Shown: positions 43,332 through 52,933, counted from the first letter of the stretch. The stretch: 64,000 nt of DNA from Clostridium sp. C2-6-12 (GCF_009928485.1 NZ_JAABNP010000023.1:1-64000), one strand, 5' to 3'. Notes: generated by a model not told the origin, from the letters alone. Translations and numbers: made by a program.

Positions 43332-43353
43332 GTGACAAACCACTCATCCTTTT
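43326..43353 (+). terminator. Intrinsic terminator of the FusB-like gene
   Basis: Perfect 9-bp arms GGATGAGTG (43326-43334) and CACTCATCC (43341-43349) around ACAAAC, then TTTT. The left arm overlaps the stop codon region. Confidence 0.9.
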
Positions 43354-43358
43354 CCCTC

Positions 43359-43790
43359 TTATAACTTTATGATCTTTTTCATATAATATCTTTTATGATT
43401 TTCTGGACAATTATCTAATATTCCAAAAATCTCATATCCTTGTTTTATATAAAAATCCTTTGCTTGAAAATCAAATGTATCTAAATGAATTAGCTTGCAC
43501 CCTTTCCTTATGGCTATTTTCTCAATTTCATCTAAAAGTTTTGCCCCAAGTCCCTCTCTTCTAAACTCAGAATCAACCCATAAAGAATCTATATATAAGC
43601 AATTCCAACAATACATTTTACTGTTTATACCTGCAATAATTTTATCTTCTTTGTTTTTAATAACTCTATTTATCCATATGAAAGGATTTTCTTGAGTTTG
43701 TGGGACCATAGACAAATTATACTCTACTAACTTATCTATAAGTAATTTTGCTTCCTTGTCATTACTTTCTTTTATAATATAATTATTCAT
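43359..43790 (-). CDS. GNAT-family N-acetyltransferase
   Basis: 143 residues. The acetyl-CoA loop is SEFRREGLGAKLLDEIEKIA (motif A, R/Q-x-x-G-x-G/A) and motif B is DTFDFQAKDFYIKQGYEIFG. The N-terminal substrate region has NPFIWINRV. The substrate cannot be told; a drug or small polyamine is possible. Single gene, convergent with the FusB-like gene. Confidence 0.88.
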   Translation of the reverse strand: MNNYIIKESNDKEAKLLIDKLVEYNLSMVPQTQENPFIWINRVIKNKEDKIIAGINSKMYCWNCLYIDSLWVDSEFRREGLGAKLLDEIEKIAIRKGCKLIHLDTFDFQAKDFYIKQGYEIFGILDNCPENHKRYYMKKIIKL

Positions 43791-43951
43791 AATTCTATCT
43801 CCTTAAACCATATTATGTGTTTAATTATATGTGTTATCTACTCTTTAAAGTAGAGCCATTATATTTGATTTTTTCTCATTCTGTGGTTTAAAATCCATCT
43901 ATAATTATTAATTTTTATTTATTCTATATCTTAAGTTTTAATTGTAATCAA

Positions 43952-43988
43952 AAAGCTACAGACCAATATTCTGATCTGTAGCTTTATC
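43952..43988 (-). terminator. Terminator of the SDR operon
   Basis: Arms AAAGCTACAGA (43952-43962) and TCTGTAGCTTT (43975-43985), with TTTTTGATT following on the minus strand. It ends the operon of the fusion enzyme and SDR. Confidence 0.88.
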
Positions 43989-44019
43989 TAATCTAAAAAC
44001 TATATCTATTATATATATC

Positions 44020-44796
44020 TTATATAATAGATACTCCACCATCTACAATTATAAACTGACCTTGTACATAGCTTGAAGCATCACTTGAAAAATATAATAT
44101 TGTACCATTTAATTCACCTTTTGCTCCTGGGCGTCCAGCAGGAGCCATAGCATTATATGAGTTCAGGAATTGTTCTGATTTAAATAGTGTTCCTGCTGTC
44201 ATTTCAGATTCGAAAAGTGCAGGTCCTATTGCATTAACAGTAATACCATATCTTGCATAGGAAGCAGCCATTCCTTTAGTTAATCCGACAACAGCAGCTT
44301 TAGAAGAATTGTAAGAATGTCTTATAAACATATCATTCTTATCAGCAATTACTGCATTTGCAGATGCCATATTTACTACTTTACCATATCCTCTTTCTTT
44401 CATATGTGGAATTACATATTTAGAAGCTAAGAAAATACCCTTTACGTTAGTATCAAAAGATTTATCCCAATCTTCCTCTGACATGCTATCTACACCGCCA
44501 CGTACAGCAACACCTGCATTATTTAATAAAATGTCAATATGTCCAAAAGCATCAAGAACTGCCTGCATTGCTGCTTTTACACTTTCTTCATTAGTAACAT
44601 CACATGCTACAGCAATAACTTTACGTCCTGTTTTTTCAATTTCAGCTTTTACTTCATTTAACTTTTCTACACGCCTTGCTAGTAATGCAACATCTGCACC
44701 AGCTTCTGCATATGCTAGAGCTGCATCAGCTCCAAGTCCTGAACTTGCTCCTGTTACTACAGCTACTTTTCCAGTTAAATTTAATAAATTCTTCAT
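44020..44796 (-). CDS. Short-chain dehydrogenase/reductase
   Basis: 258-residue classical SDR. The cofactor loop is VVTGASSGLGADAAL (about 13-27), the NNAG motif is ILLNNAGVAVRGG, and the catalytic set is Ser in MASANAV with YNSSK (Tyr and Lys). The residues after beta-2 (ALLARRVEK) favour NADP(H). It lies 76 bases downstream of the OYE-decarboxylase fusion gene and probably reduces or oxidises a carbonyl in the same pathway. AAAGGGTG precedes ATG 44796. Confidence 0.9.
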   Translation of the reverse strand: MKNLLNLTGKVAVVTGASSGLGADAALAYAEAGADVALLARRVEKLNEVKAEIEKTGRKVIAVACDVTNEESVKAAMQAVLDAFGHIDILLNNAGVAVRGGVDSMSEEDWDKSFDTNVKGIFLASKYVIPHMKERGYGKVVNMASANAVIADKNDMFIRHSYNSSKAAVVGLTKGMAASYARYGITVNAIGPALFESEMTAGTLFKSEQFLNSYNAMAPAGRPGAKGELNGTILYFSSDASSYVQGQFIIVDGGVSII

Positions 44797-44872
44797 TTTT
44801 TATACACCCTTTCTTTTTCCTATTAATCTCTTCTTATCATAAGGTGGGAGTGATACTCCCACTGCCATTAAC

Positions 44873-47686
44873 TTAAAAACGTCCTGTTTCCATAAAACTT
44901 GTACGATCATAACGTCCTGTTAACAAGTATGAAATTACATCATCAGCTTCTACTTTTTCTAAAAGATTTAACTTGTGTACTAACAAGCTATTCTTAGAAT
45001 ATGCCCCTCCAACAATTGTGTTGATTGGAAGCTCTGCCCATGGATCATCAACACTTGATTTTAAATCCATTGATACAAATCCTGGTTCCCATGCTTTATA
45101 ATTGTATTCACACAAGTTACCAAGTAATGCTCCATTTCTAAAATAAGATACACCATTTTCATCTGGCTCACGGTCAAAGTGGAAATAGAAACCTCCACCA
45201 AATACCTGCTTACCTGGTGCAGGAGCTTGGTATAATGCTGATGTAATAGGACTGTTGTATTCTCCTAACTTCACTGATGCTTCAACAAGCTGTGTACCTC
45301 TTCTAGTCACTGATGCTGTTACAGTATCACCATTTCTTCTAAGGACAATTTCTGCTCCTAATTTCTTTGGAATACTTCCATTATCACGACCACATTGTAC
45401 TGCCATCTCAGCTCCTGGTCCTCCAAGTACAAGACCTACAGGATATAAACCAAGATTCTTACCATGCATTGCATATACACCTAAAATAGCTTCATAGTAG
45501 TCATCTGCAAATGAAGGATTATTAACATGACAGATAGACAAAGTAACCACTGGCATAGAAAATGGTTTTAATGGTGGTGGCAATATTCTTGCAATTGCTG
45601 CTGGATCAGTTAAATAACTTATATAAACACCTTCTTGATTATCCATTAAAGATATCTTACCGAAGTTTTGAATCTCTTCTTTTGAAATTCTAAAGCTTGG
45701 TTCCTTTTGTTTTTCTATAAAAAGTTCACTAGCAGCTTCATAGCCTGTTCTTACTGCTGGTGCAATTGTTCCATCTTTTATTGCATTTCCAACTAGTTTT
45801 ACACATACTCCTTTTGCTTCTAATTCTGAAGCCAAAGTTTGATCAGGTCTATTTCCAAGTGAAAGTAACACTGCATCAACAGCTACATTTGACTCTTCAT
45901 TACTTTCCAATTTTTCAAGTATTACACCATCTGCTTTAATTTCCTTTAATGCATGTCCTAATAAATAACTTGCTCCATGCTTTTGAAGACGTCCACAAAC
46001 ATCAGCTACATTAGTATGATTTGTATTTGGAGCTACCTTATCTAGCATATCAATAATTGTAACTTCATTTCCTTCTGCACATAAATACTCTGCAGTTTCA
46101 AGTCCTGTAAGTCCTGCTCCAACAACAGCAATTTTCTTACCTTTAAGAGCAGCTTTTCCTGATAATACTGTTTCTACAGTAAATACATTATCACCATGAA
46201 CTCCTGGAATTCTTCCAGGAATTATTGCTACAGAACCTGTAGCTACAATCACTGCATCAGGGTTATAAGCCATAACTATATCTGCAGTTGCCTCTGTATT
46301 TAGCTTAACCTCTACTCCAAGTCTTTTAAATTCTTCATTATAATAATCAGCAATCCACTGCATACGCTCCTTTAATGGCGGTTTCTTACCTACATTAATA
46401 ATTCCACCAAGTTCACTTTGGCGATCAATAAGTGTTACCTTTACTCCACGCTTTGCTAACGTCTCTGCTGCACACATTCCAGCTGGTCCACCACCTACAA
46501 CAACTACAGTATGTCCTTTAGTATCGTGAACAAGATATTCATACTTACGTTCTCTTGCACATCTTGGATTCACTGCACATTCTAATGGTAAGCCTGCTGC
46601 ATTATATTCATTTAAGCTTTCAAAACAACGTAAACAGTTAATACATTTACGTAATTCTTTTTCTCTTCCTTCTAAAACTTTTTTACCCCACGCTTCATCA
46701 GCAAGCCATGTACGTCCCATAGATATAAAATCTTCTACACCATCTTCTAGGAACTTTTCAGCTACTGCTGGTTCTCTTATTACTGATACGCCAATTACAG
46801 GAATGTTAACATGATTTTTTACGGCTAAGATCATGTCACGTCTCCATCCTTGTGGGAAAGAAATTGGTTCTACACTAGTTATTCCTGTTTCATATAATCC
46901 ACAGCTTACATCAATAAAATCAATGCCTGCCTTTTCTAATGCCATAGCAATTTGTATGCCATCTTGAATATGAATATAGTCCTCTGTAACACCTGTCTTA
47001 TCTAAGAACTCTTCCACACTTAATCTTACACCTATTGGAAAATCCTTACCACATTCTCTGCGAATTCCTTCTATAATTTCAGTAACAATTCTTAAACGAT
47101 TTTCAAAGCTTCCGCCATATTCATCTTCTCTCTTATTTGTATAAGGAGATAAAAACTGTTGAAGAAGATATCCATGTGCTGCATGAAGTTCTACTCCATC
47201 ACAACCTGCCTTTTGTACTCTAACTGCACCATTAATAAACTGCTGAATTAATTGTTTAACCTCTTCTGTTTCTAATGCACGTGTATTTTGATTTAGATAT
47301 TTACATGGTATTGGAGATGGTGCAACTACAGGCTGCCCTCCAAGAAGTACTGATACTGTTTCACGACCAGGATGGTGAAGTTGAATAAATATCTTGCTCC
47401 CATGTTTGTGTACTGCTTGTGCAAGTTTAGCCAATCCTTCAATATGTCTATCTTTTGTAACAGATAGCTGTCTCATAAGTCCAGGTCCATGTACATCATT
47501 TACACGAGTGATTTCAGGTATTATTAATCCAGCCCCTCCAATAGCTCTAGCTTCATAAAAAGCAATCATATCTTCAGATGGTGTTCCATCAAGATTAGCA
47601 AGTCCACATCCCATTGGAGACATAACTAGACGGTTATTAATTGTTACCTTTCCTATATTTCCTTGTTCAAATAATTTTGTATACAT
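44873..47686 (-). CDS. Old Yellow Enzyme/enoate reductase fused to acetoacetate-decarboxylase-like domain
   Basis: 937 residues, against about 660-670 for normal enoate or 2,4-dienoyl-CoA reductases. Residues 1-345 are an FMN barrel (RLVMSPMGCGLA, HHPGRE, HAAHGYLLQQFLSPYTNKR). A [4Fe-4S] motif follows, CINCLRCFESLN with a later Cys in LECAVNP. Two Rossmann folds for FAD and NAD(P)H come next (VVVGGGPAGMCAAE, AVVGAGLTGLETAE). The last 250 residues, from about 690, resemble acetoacetate decarboxylase: ARILPPPLKPF, YPVGLVLGGPGAEMAVQCGR and IPKKLGAEIVLRR, where the first or second Lys aligns with the Schiff-base Lys. It may reduce an unsaturated oxo-acid and decarboxylate it. AGGAGG precedes ATG 47686. 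Confidence 0.85.
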   Translation of the reverse strand: MYTKLFEQGNIGKVTINNRLVMSPMGCGLANLDGTPSEDMIAFYEARAIGGAGLIIPEITRVNDVHGPGLMRQLSVTKDRHIEGLAKLAQAVHKHGSKIFIQLHHPGRETVSVLLGGQPVVAPSPIPCKYLNQNTRALETEEVKQLIQQFINGAVRVQKAGCDGVELHAAHGYLLQQFLSPYTNKREDEYGGSFENRLRIVTEIIEGIRRECGKDFPIGVRLSVEEFLDKTGVTEDYIHIQDGIQIAMALEKAGIDFIDVSCGLYETGITSVEPISFPQGWRRDMILAVKNHVNIPVIGVSVIREPAVAEKFLEDGVEDFISMGRTWLADEAWGKKVLEGREKELRKCINCLRCFESLNEYNAAGLPLECAVNPRCARERKYEYLVHDTKGHTVVVVGGGPAGMCAAETLAKRGVKVTLIDRQSELGGIINVGKKPPLKERMQWIADYYNEEFKRLGVEVKLNTEATADIVMAYNPDAVIVATGSVAIIPGRIPGVHGDNVFTVETVLSGKAALKGKKIAVVGAGLTGLETAEYLCAEGNEVTIIDMLDKVAPNTNHTNVADVCGRLQKHGASYLLGHALKEIKADGVILEKLESNEESNVAVDAVLLSLGNRPDQTLASELEAKGVCVKLVGNAIKDGTIAPAVRTGYEAASELFIEKQKEPSFRISKEEIQNFGKISLMDNQEGVYISYLTDPAAIARILPPPLKPFSMPVVTLSICHVNNPSFADDYYEAILGVYAMHGKNLGLYPVGLVLGGPGAEMAVQCGRDNGSIPKKLGAEIVLRRNGDTVTASVTRRGTQLVEASVKLGEYNSPITSALYQAPAPGKQVFGGGFYFHFDREPDENGVSYFRNGALLGNLCEYNYKAWEPGFVSMDLKSSVDDPWAELPINTIVGGAYSKNSLLVHKLNLLEKVEADDVISYLLTGRYDRTSFMETGRF

Positions 47687-47882
47687 CCTTTACCTCCTGA
47701 TCTTATTTAGGTATCTATTCAACAAATGAATACCTTTTCAATTTAACCTTGATTCAATGATATCTAAAAATTAAATTTTTCACAATGTATATAATGAATG
47801 ATAAAAATTTGACTCTTTGTGCATGGTGCACTATAGTTATGTTATCGAATACATCTTAGATATAAGAAGAAAGGGAAATGCT

Positions 47883-49421
47883 ATGCTATTTTCAAAATTA
47901 GTAGAAATAATATCAAAAGAATATTATATAAATGTTTTATCTAACCATAAAGATATAGAAATACATGATGTTGCTTTAATTGATAATAAGCATGAAAACA
48001 CTCTTAAAAACACTCTTTATTTTGGTTATGATAAACAATTAGAAAACAAAGACTATCTCCCAACTCAATGCATTCTTGCCTCCACTAATAATTCATTTGA
48101 ACTAATTTATAATATAGATAACATTGCTTTAGTAGAAGAAACTTCTTTATTTTCTATTTTTAACGAAGTAAAAGCTTTGATTTTAAATACTCAAAGTAAA
48201 GGAATTTTTGAGGAACTTACTGCCCTAGCAGATAAAACCCATAGCATCGATGCTGTTTTAGATGCTGCATCTGTAAGGCTTGGAAATTCTCTGTTATTCT
48301 CTGATATGAACTTTAAAATAATATCTAGCTCTGTGTCCATCCCTGTACTTGACCCTCTTTGGAAAGATAATATAAAACAAGGCTACTGCAGCTACGAATT
48401 TATTAATTCTGTAAGGGAATTGGATTCTATTAAAAATGCATCCAAAACTAAAACTACAACTGCAATTGAAGTTTCTTGTAACAAGTCCCCTTATCAAAAG
48501 TTAAGCAGTAAGGTTTTTCGAAATGGTGTACAGATTGGATTTTTGTTAATGATAGGCAATGCTAATAACTTTCTTCCGTCTCATTATGAAATGCTGAGCA
48601 CAATAAGTCACATTATCAGCTACACTATTGATTACTATGAATCAGATTTATTTGAGGCAAGTAGTCTCTATCAGCAATTATTATATGATCTTTTAATAGG
48701 CGCTCCTTCTAAAGATATTTTACCAAAGCTATCAGAGCTCCGTTTTCCATCTAATATGTCAGTATTATTTATACGTCCTACAAAGTATCTAGGTCGTCAA
48801 CACCTAAAAAAATATACATCAAAAAACTTAAAGATGTATATTCCAAGTGCCCACATCACTTATCATAAAAACGCAATTGTTGCAATTATTCCATTAAAGA
48901 CTGATACTCAAATCACTACTGAGCAATTACAAATTTTAAAAGACTTTTCTGATTCTGAACAAGTTAGAATTGGTATCAGTAATTCTTTTTCTAGTATTGA
49001 GAATTTTGTAAGCCATTATGAACAAGCTTATGCTGCCTTAGAATTAGGACAAACTCTAACCCCTTGTAAAACTGTATTTCGCTATATTGATTATCAAGTT
49101 TTTGATCTGTTTTCAGAAATAAAAAATCCAGATATATTAGGGCGTTTCTGTCATCCTGCTCTTGCTATTCTTAGACAATACGACCATAAAAATAATTCAA
49201 ATTTATATGAAACACTATGCATCTTCTTAGATAATGGCTGTAATATTAAATTTACTTCTGAAAGCCTTTATATTCACAGAAATTCTCTAGCCTATCGTTT
49301 AAATCGCATTAAAGAAGTGTGCCTTATTGATCTTGATGATATTAATACTGTTTTTTTATTGAGGCTTTCTTTCCTTATAGATAGTTATAATAACCTCAAC
49401 GCAGTTAATACTTGGAGATAA
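47883..49421 (+). CDS. PucR/CdaR-family transcription regulator
   Basis: 512 residues. The N-terminal and middle parts form a PucR-type sensor with a GAF-like region, and the C-terminus has the HTH_30 motif (FTSESLYIHRNSLAYRLNRI). These regulators respond to purine or organic-acid metabolites. It is divergent from the OYE-decarboxylase operon and probably controls it. ATG 47883 with AAAGGGA is chosen over an upstream frame beginning at 47817 in the promoter region. Confidence 0.87.
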   Translation: MLFSKLVEIISKEYYINVLSNHKDIEIHDVALIDNKHENTLKNTLYFGYDKQLENKDYLPTQCILASTNNSFELIYNIDNIALVEETSLFSIFNEVKALILNTQSKGIFEELTALADKTHSIDAVLDAASVRLGNSLLFSDMNFKIISSSVSIPVLDPLWKDNIKQGYCSYEFINSVRELDSIKNASKTKTTTAIEVSCNKSPYQKLSSKVFRNGVQIGFLLMIGNANNFLPSHYEMLSTISHIISYTIDYYESDLFEASSLYQQLLYDLLIGAPSKDILPKLSELRFPSNMSVLFIRPTKYLGRQHLKKYTSKNLKMYIPSAHITYHKNAIVAIIPLKTDTQITTEQLQILKDFSDSEQVRIGISNSFSSIENFVSHYEQAYAALELGQTLTPCKTVFRYIDYQVFDLFSEIKNPDILGRFCHPALAILRQYDHKNNSNLYETLCIFLDNGCNIKFTSESLYIHRNSLAYRLNRIKEVCLIDLDDINTVFLLRLSFLIDSYNNLNAVNTWR

Positions 49422-49424
49422 AAT

Positions 49425-49460
49425 AAATATTGCATATTGAATTATCAATATGCAATATTT
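49425..49460 (+). terminator. Bidirectional terminator
   Basis: Perfect 16-bp arms AAATATTGCATATTGA (49425-49440) and TCAATATGCAATATTT (49445-49460) around ATTA. It separates convergent genes. Confidence 0.85.
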
Positions 49461-49490
49461 ATAGGGATTATTCATTACTTGTATTGATAA

Positions 49491-50204
49491 TTAAACATTA
49501 GGACTAAGGCTCAATTTACGGTTAACTCTGATTTCTTTATCTTTCAAATATTTATATATACGAGCTGCAAAGTATAATCCAAATATAGAAGTGTAAACAA
49601 CTATATCAAATAACTTCCCCCCTTGCACTTTAGGAATAAATAAAACCATAATATGTACATATATTAATCCATAAAAAACATATGCTAATCTTTGAATTGC
49701 TTTCCATTTTTTAAATGGAATTCTTTTTCTAACACTAGGAAATGAAGTTATCATTAACGGTAGCATCATAGCAATTAAAACTATTGATATTAAAGTGGCT
49801 ATTAATTTAGTCCATGTAAGTGATGTGTGATCTACAAACAGTGTAACAAAATATGTTTTCCCATATAAAACATTATGTCCTAAGGTTAAAATACATGCAA
49901 TTATTGATAGTTCCCCTCGTATACTTAGTAATTTTTTTGTTATATTCAACTTTTTATCAAGAACACCTGTATACATTACAATAGTAAACAAAGCTGTTGA
50001 AACAGCACTTCTTGAGAAAATTGTTACAACATACTTATTTATATCCTTAGGTACTTGTTTACTTAAATCTAATTGAAAGTATAAAATAAATCCTATTGCA
50101 ATTAAACCTGAAATTATGTAAAAAATATTGGCATGCTTTTTTATTTTCTTATAAAATAAAATAATAAAAGTAGCTACGATTAAAATAGAAATTAATATTA
50201 ACAC
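49491..50204 (-). CDS. Ferric-reductase-like transmembrane protein (MsrQ type)
   Basis: 237 residues with about six membrane helices. The family features are RGELSIIACILTLGHN (haem-ligating His), LPLMITSFPSVRKRIPFKKW and LAYVFYGLIYVHIMV with a second His pair. This is a b-type cytochrome domain that carries electrons across the membrane. The frame opens at 50282, but a GTG at 50204, nine bases after AAGGAGG and just past a Fur-box promoter, is the real start. Iron-responsive expression suggests a role in iron acquisition or redox repair. Confidence 0.8.
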   Translation of the reverse strand: MLILISILIVATFIILFYKKIKKHANIFYIISGLIAIGFILYFQLDLSKQVPKDINKYVVTIFSRSAVSTALFTIVMYTGVLDKKLNITKKLLSIRGELSIIACILTLGHNVLYGKTYFVTLFVDHTSLTWTKLIATLISIVLIAMMLPLMITSFPSVRKRIPFKKWKAIQRLAYVFYGLIYVHIMVLFIPKVQGGKLFDIVVYTSIFGLYFAARIYKYLKDKEIRVNRKLSLSPNV

Positions 50205-50247
50205 TAATGTTATCCTCCTTAAATTGTTATGTTCCGCAATGAAATTT

Positions 50248-50276
50248 ATTCTAGCACAATTGATAATGATTTTCAA
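50248..50276 (-). promoter_or_regulatory. Fur-box promoter of the ferric-reductase-like gene
   Basis: -35 TTGAAA (rc of 50271-50276) and -10 TAGAAT (rc of 50248-50253), 17 bases apart. Across the spacer and -35 lies TGATAATGATTTTCA (50261-50275), which matches the Fur 7-1-7 consensus TGATAATnATTATCA at all but two positions. Repression by Fur-iron is therefore likely. This also shows that the gene starts at 50204 rather than 50282. Confidence 0.72.
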
Positions 50277-50457
50277 CGTCATTTTGTTTTTTCTTAAAAA
50301 TATTTTATAAAATATAACTTATCTCATATACAAATAACTTAGTTTCGTAAGTTTATAATCTTTAACAGTAAAATTATATTAAAATATAGACATACAAAAA
50401 TTTAAACTTTACAATGTATAAATAAAGAGAATAATTTTTAATTATAGGAGTCTAAAA

Positions 50458-50916
50458 ATGAAAGTTAACATAAATATTATCTCTTCTGAATTAGAAGAGG
50501 AAGTTAATTTTAATATTCATAATGTTAATCAAAAAATTAATGAGACAATAGAATTACTTACCTCTTCAAATAAAACTATAAAACACTTGCTTGTAAAAAA
50601 AGAAGATAAGCATTATAAAGTAAATATAGATGAAGTTTTCTATATAGAATCCATAGAACGAAAAATATTTATATATACAAAAGCAGAAACCTACGAAATT
50701 TCGGAAAAATTATATATACTTGAAGAGCAGCTGTCTAATAGTAATTTTATAAGAATTTCTAAGTCCATGTTACTGAATATTAATAAAATTTACTCTTTTT
50801 ATCCCAGATTAAGTGGGAATTTAGAGGCACTTTTAACTAACAAAGAGAAAGTTATTATTTCAAGAAGATATGTTTCAAGCTTAAAAAATAAATTAGGAAT
50901 GAGGGATAATGAATGA
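50458..50916 (+). CDS. Single-domain LytTR transcription regulator
   Basis: 152 residues. A short N-terminal part (about 1-45) is followed by one LytTR domain: YKVNIDEVFYIESIERKIFI, the NFIRISKSMLLNINKI motif and ISRRYVSSLKNKLG. No receiver domain is present. It overlaps the DUF3021 gene by four bases in an ATGA arrangement, the usual pairing in Firmicutes, where the membrane partner is thought to control the regulator. TAGGAG precedes ATG 50458. Confidence 0.9.
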   Translation: MKVNINIISSELEEEVNFNIHNVNQKINETIELLTSSNKTIKHLLVKKEDKHYKVNIDEVFYIESIERKIFIYTKAETYEISEKLYILEEQLSNSNFIRISKSMLLNINKIYSFYPRLSGNLEALLTNKEKVIISRRYVSSLKNKLGMRDNE

Positions 50917-51320
50917 CCTTTGAATATTTAAAAAGAATATTGAAATTAACCTCAATAGTTTTCACTGTAGTCGTATTTTTTCAACTTATAAGTGGACAAA
51001 ACTTAAATAATCAAATATTGTATGATCTATTAGGTTTATCTTTAATTTTGACATTAATAAAAATACTCATTAATAAATATATTATTCCTAGAGATTCAAT
51101 ATTTAACTCCTTATTATTTATACTCATAGCTTGGGTAATGATTATAGGCTCAAATTATATTTTGGGTTGGAATATGTCTATAAAGACGATATTTTTAACC
51201 TCGCTACAAACTATAGTAATTTATATTTTGGTAAAAATTATTAACTATCAACATGATAAAATAGAAGTTAAGAAAATGAATGAAATATTAGATAGAAATA
51301 GAAAAAATCAACAACAGTAA
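50913..51320 (+). CDS. DUF3021-family membrane protein
   Basis: 135 residues with four membrane helices and a charged C-terminal tail (KMNEILDRNRKNQQQ). It matches DUF3021 proteins, which occur almost always after a LytTR gene and appear to act as membrane-bound antagonists or sensors for it. The ATG overlaps the LytTR stop, so the two are translated together. A terminator follows directly. Confidence 0.82.
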   Translation: MTFEYLKRILKLTSIVFTVVVFFQLISGQNLNNQILYDLLGLSLILTLIKILINKYIIPRDSIFNSLLFILIAWVMIIGSNYILGWNMSIKTIFLTSLQTIVIYILVKIINYQHDKIEVKKMNEILDRNRKNQQQ

Positions 51321-51342
51321 TAAAGCTGTTGTTGATTTTTTC
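51302..51342 (+). terminator. Intrinsic terminator of the LytTR-DUF3021 pair
   Basis: Perfect 16-bp arms AAAAAATCAACAACAG (51302-51317) and CTGTTGTTGATTTTTT (51326-51341) around an 8-base loop. The left arm lies within the last codons of the DUF3021 gene. Confidence 0.92.
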
Positions 51343-51479
51343 TATGCTTAATTATATTTAATATTGATTTTTATACCTCTTATGTATATAAATATACCTC
51401 TTATGTCAATCTGTATTGTCCTTATTTATAACTTGTTGTAATCTTACATCAAGTTATAAATTGAAAGAAGGTATTTGTT

Positions 51480-51995
51480 ATGAATGTTATCAATATTATT
51501 GTAAATATTATTAGCGGGACTCCTTTGTATGTTTGGATTTTATTTATTTTTCTAATAAAACGAGGACTTAATTCAGCAAAAGATGGTGAAGTATCTTTCC
51601 CTAAAATGTTTATTGTGCCATTGATTTTTATGATTTGGGGCTTAGAAAAATTATTCACAAGTTTTAGTTATTTAAATATTGCTATGATTTTTTATCTCAT
51701 CTTTATGTGCTTTGGTTTATTAATATCCTATTTTCTATATTCACAATACAGAAAACTATATATAAAAGATAATTCACTATATAAAACAGGGACTTATTTA
51801 CCATTAATTTTTGTCGTAGTTAATTTCCTTGTAAAATATGTATTAAATGTTGCTGTAATCATTAATCCATCATTATACAGTACACTTTATTTTAGTGTCG
51901 TATATTCATTATTATGTGGTTTTTCTGTTGGATTATTTATTGGAGGTATACTTCAAGCATATACTGCTTCTTCACAATTAAAAACAGCTATGTAA
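51480..51995 (+). CDS. Multi-pass membrane protein, DUF6622-like
   Basis: 171 residues with five or six hydrophobic helices. The start INIIVNIISGTPLYVWILFI and the following KRGLNSAKDGEVSFPKMFIV resemble DUF6622 membrane proteins of unknown role. AAAGAAGG precedes ATG 51480. Monocistronic, with terminators on both sides. Confidence 0.65.
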   Translation: MNVINIIVNIISGTPLYVWILFIFLIKRGLNSAKDGEVSFPKMFIVPLIFMIWGLEKLFTSFSYLNIAMIFYLIFMCFGLLISYFLYSQYRKLYIKDNSLYKTGTYLPLIFVVVNFLVKYVLNVAVIINPSLYSTLYFSVVYSLLCGFSVGLFIGGILQAYTASSQLKTAM

Positions 51996-52022
51996 TTTTA
52001 TTTGAATGATTATGAATAATTT

Positions 52023-52060
52023 AAATGAGATATCTATTTATTGAGGATATCTCATTTATT
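52023..52060 (+). terminator. Terminator between membrane protein and AraC genes
   Basis: Perfect 12-bp arms AAATGAGATATC (52023-52034) and GATATCTCATTT (52046-52057) around an 11-base loop, then ATTATTTT. Confidence 0.8.
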
Positions 52061-52099
52061 ATTTTATGATTCAAGAGCAAACTCCAAAACATATGGGCA

Positions 52100-52933
52100 T
52101 TAACTATTTTTTGTATAATAATTTACAGACTGCTGATAGACATCTTTTTCCCTCCATTGTGTTGGAGTCACATTAAAATGTTTTTTAAACAACTTTGAAA
52201 ATTCCATCTGGTTGTCATATCCAACACTATTGGCAATTTCTTTAATTGCCATACTGCTTTTTTTGAGGGATTGTGAAGCCATCTCCATTTTTAGAGAAAT
52301 GATAAACTGCTGAGTGCTTATGCCACAAATGCTTTTAAAGATACGCGTTAAATGACTGCGATCTATGTTTAAAAAACATGCAATTTCAGAAACTGTAATC
52401 TTTTTATGAATATTGCTTCTTATATAATTTTTTGCATTGGAGACGTAGGTTTCTGCTGTATTATCATCTTTCTTTAATAGTTTACCTTTCGTAAGTGTCG
52501 CGATAAATGACCAAAAATAACTCATTATTATTTCAAAGTCACACCAGCCTAAATCTATTATGTTCTTAAGTGCGTTTCCAACACCATTATAATCATTTAT
52601 AACGTGGTTTTCGTGTGAAAATCCCGTTGTAGCCATAAGCTTTTCCGAAAAACTGCCGTCAAACTCAATCCATCGATATAGCCATGGATCATTGTCATCC
52701 GCTTTATAATATGCTATTTGTTTTGGATAAATTAAAAAAAATTGTCCTGCATGAATTTTATAAGCTTTATCTTTAATATGCAATTCACCTTGACCACTGT
52801 AAACGTAATGGATTAAATAAAAATTACGCACAGCAGGACCAAAGGCATATCCGTTATCGCACTGTTGCTCACCATATTGCATTGGATAAATGTCAGATGA
52901 CATTAAAGGATTTTTTGCATAATATAGTTTCAT
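52100..52933 (-). CDS. AraC-family regulator with cupin sensor
   Basis: 277 residues. An N-terminal cupin-like ligand domain (about 25-150, with YVYSGQGELHIKDKAYKIHA and FFLIYPKQIAYYKA) precedes a double helix-turn-helix (SEIACFLNIDRSHLTRIFKS, then IANSVGYDNQMEFSKLFKKH). This is the layout of sugar regulators such as MsmR and RafR. It is divergent from the GH27 gene and probably activates it on an alpha-galactoside. ATG 52933 has GAGGAG nine bases upstream. Confidence 0.9.
   Translation of the reverse strand: MKLYYAKNPLMSSDIYPMQYGEQQCDNGYAFGPAVRNFYLIHYVYSGQGELHIKDKAYKIHAGQFFLIYPKQIAYYKADDNDPWLYRWIEFDGSFSEKLMATTGFSHENHVINDYNGVGNALKNIIDLGWCDFEIIMSYFWSFIATLTKGKLLKKDDNTAETYVSNAKNYIRSNIHKKITVSEIACFLNIDRSHLTRIFKSICGISTQQFIISLKMEMASQSLKKSSMAIKEIANSVGYDNQMEFSKLFKKHFNVTPTQWREKDVYQQSVNYYTKNS

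Noticed and set aside
44020..47686. Bile-acid (bai) operon because of the BaiCD/BaiH-like reductase and SDR
   Set aside because: No other bai-type genes are present and the reductase carries a decarboxylase-like domain not found in Bai enzymes.
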